A stretch of DNA of 6,670 bases from an uncultured Planctomycetaceae bacterium (GTDB taxonomy: Bacteria > Planctomycetota > Planctomycetia > Pirellulales > JACPPG01), in the NCBI GenBank assembly GCA_945957305.1, contig CAMFLN010000173.1, positions 1-6,670 of the forward strand. The letters are read 5' to 3'. The translations under genes and the position numbers were made by a program. Shown here piece after piece: positions 6,669 to 6,670 of this stretch (its first letter is position 1; every line of letters starts with the position of its first letter). The notes beneath the pieces are model-generated. The model was not told the DNA's origin. It was given only the letters and a program-made list of their open reading frames with translations, and did not search any database.

Positions 6669-6670
6669 AC

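Overview
The window looks like chromosomal DNA from a member of the Planctomycetota, probably close to Pirellulales/Blastopirellula-type genomes. The reasons are a DUF1559 pseudopilin-like protein (a family greatly expanded in that phylum) followed by a small lipoprotein gene, a short protein of the N-terminal 'SL-x-x-LLALLTVVA' membrane type common there, a Gly/Asn/Trp-rich TPR protein, a tRNA without an encoded CCA end, GC-rich codon use and weak Shine-Dalgarno sites. The assignment rests on family recognition only; no search was run.

Layout, left to right. (1) Positions 2-1618, plus strand: the 3' part of a large gene for an RPG- and GNW-repeat protein with TPR helices and a C-terminal beta-rich domain. 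Its true start lies left of the window. (2) 1727-2593, plus: an exported alpha/beta hydrolase with a visible Ser-Asp-His triad, followed 134 bases after its stop by a strong intrinsic terminator (2728-2769). (3) 2861-3064, plus: a 67-residue single-pass membrane protein, preceded by a plausible promoter and an imperfect 10-bp inverted repeat. (4) 3325-3397, plus: tRNA-Lys(UUU). (5) 3773-4774, plus: a DUF1559 pseudopilin-like protein, and 4872-5300, plus: a small lipoprotein, probably cotranscribed with it. (6) 5385 to beyond 6668, minus: enolase, convergent with the lipoprotein gene and lacking only about its first eight residues because of the window edge.

The genes do not form one pathway. 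Enolase and tRNA-Lys are housekeeping genes. The TPR protein, hydrolase, small membrane protein, pseudopilin and lipoprotein all appear to be exported or membrane-associated, as expected for the large poorly characterised envelope protein set of planctomycetes. I see no phage, transposon, CRISPR, toxin-antitoxin or defence module, and nothing that convincingly forms a new multi-gene system. The points most worth following are the low-complexity GNW protein, the dyad in front of the 67-residue membrane protein, the structured DNA between genes, and the DUF1559-lipoprotein pair.
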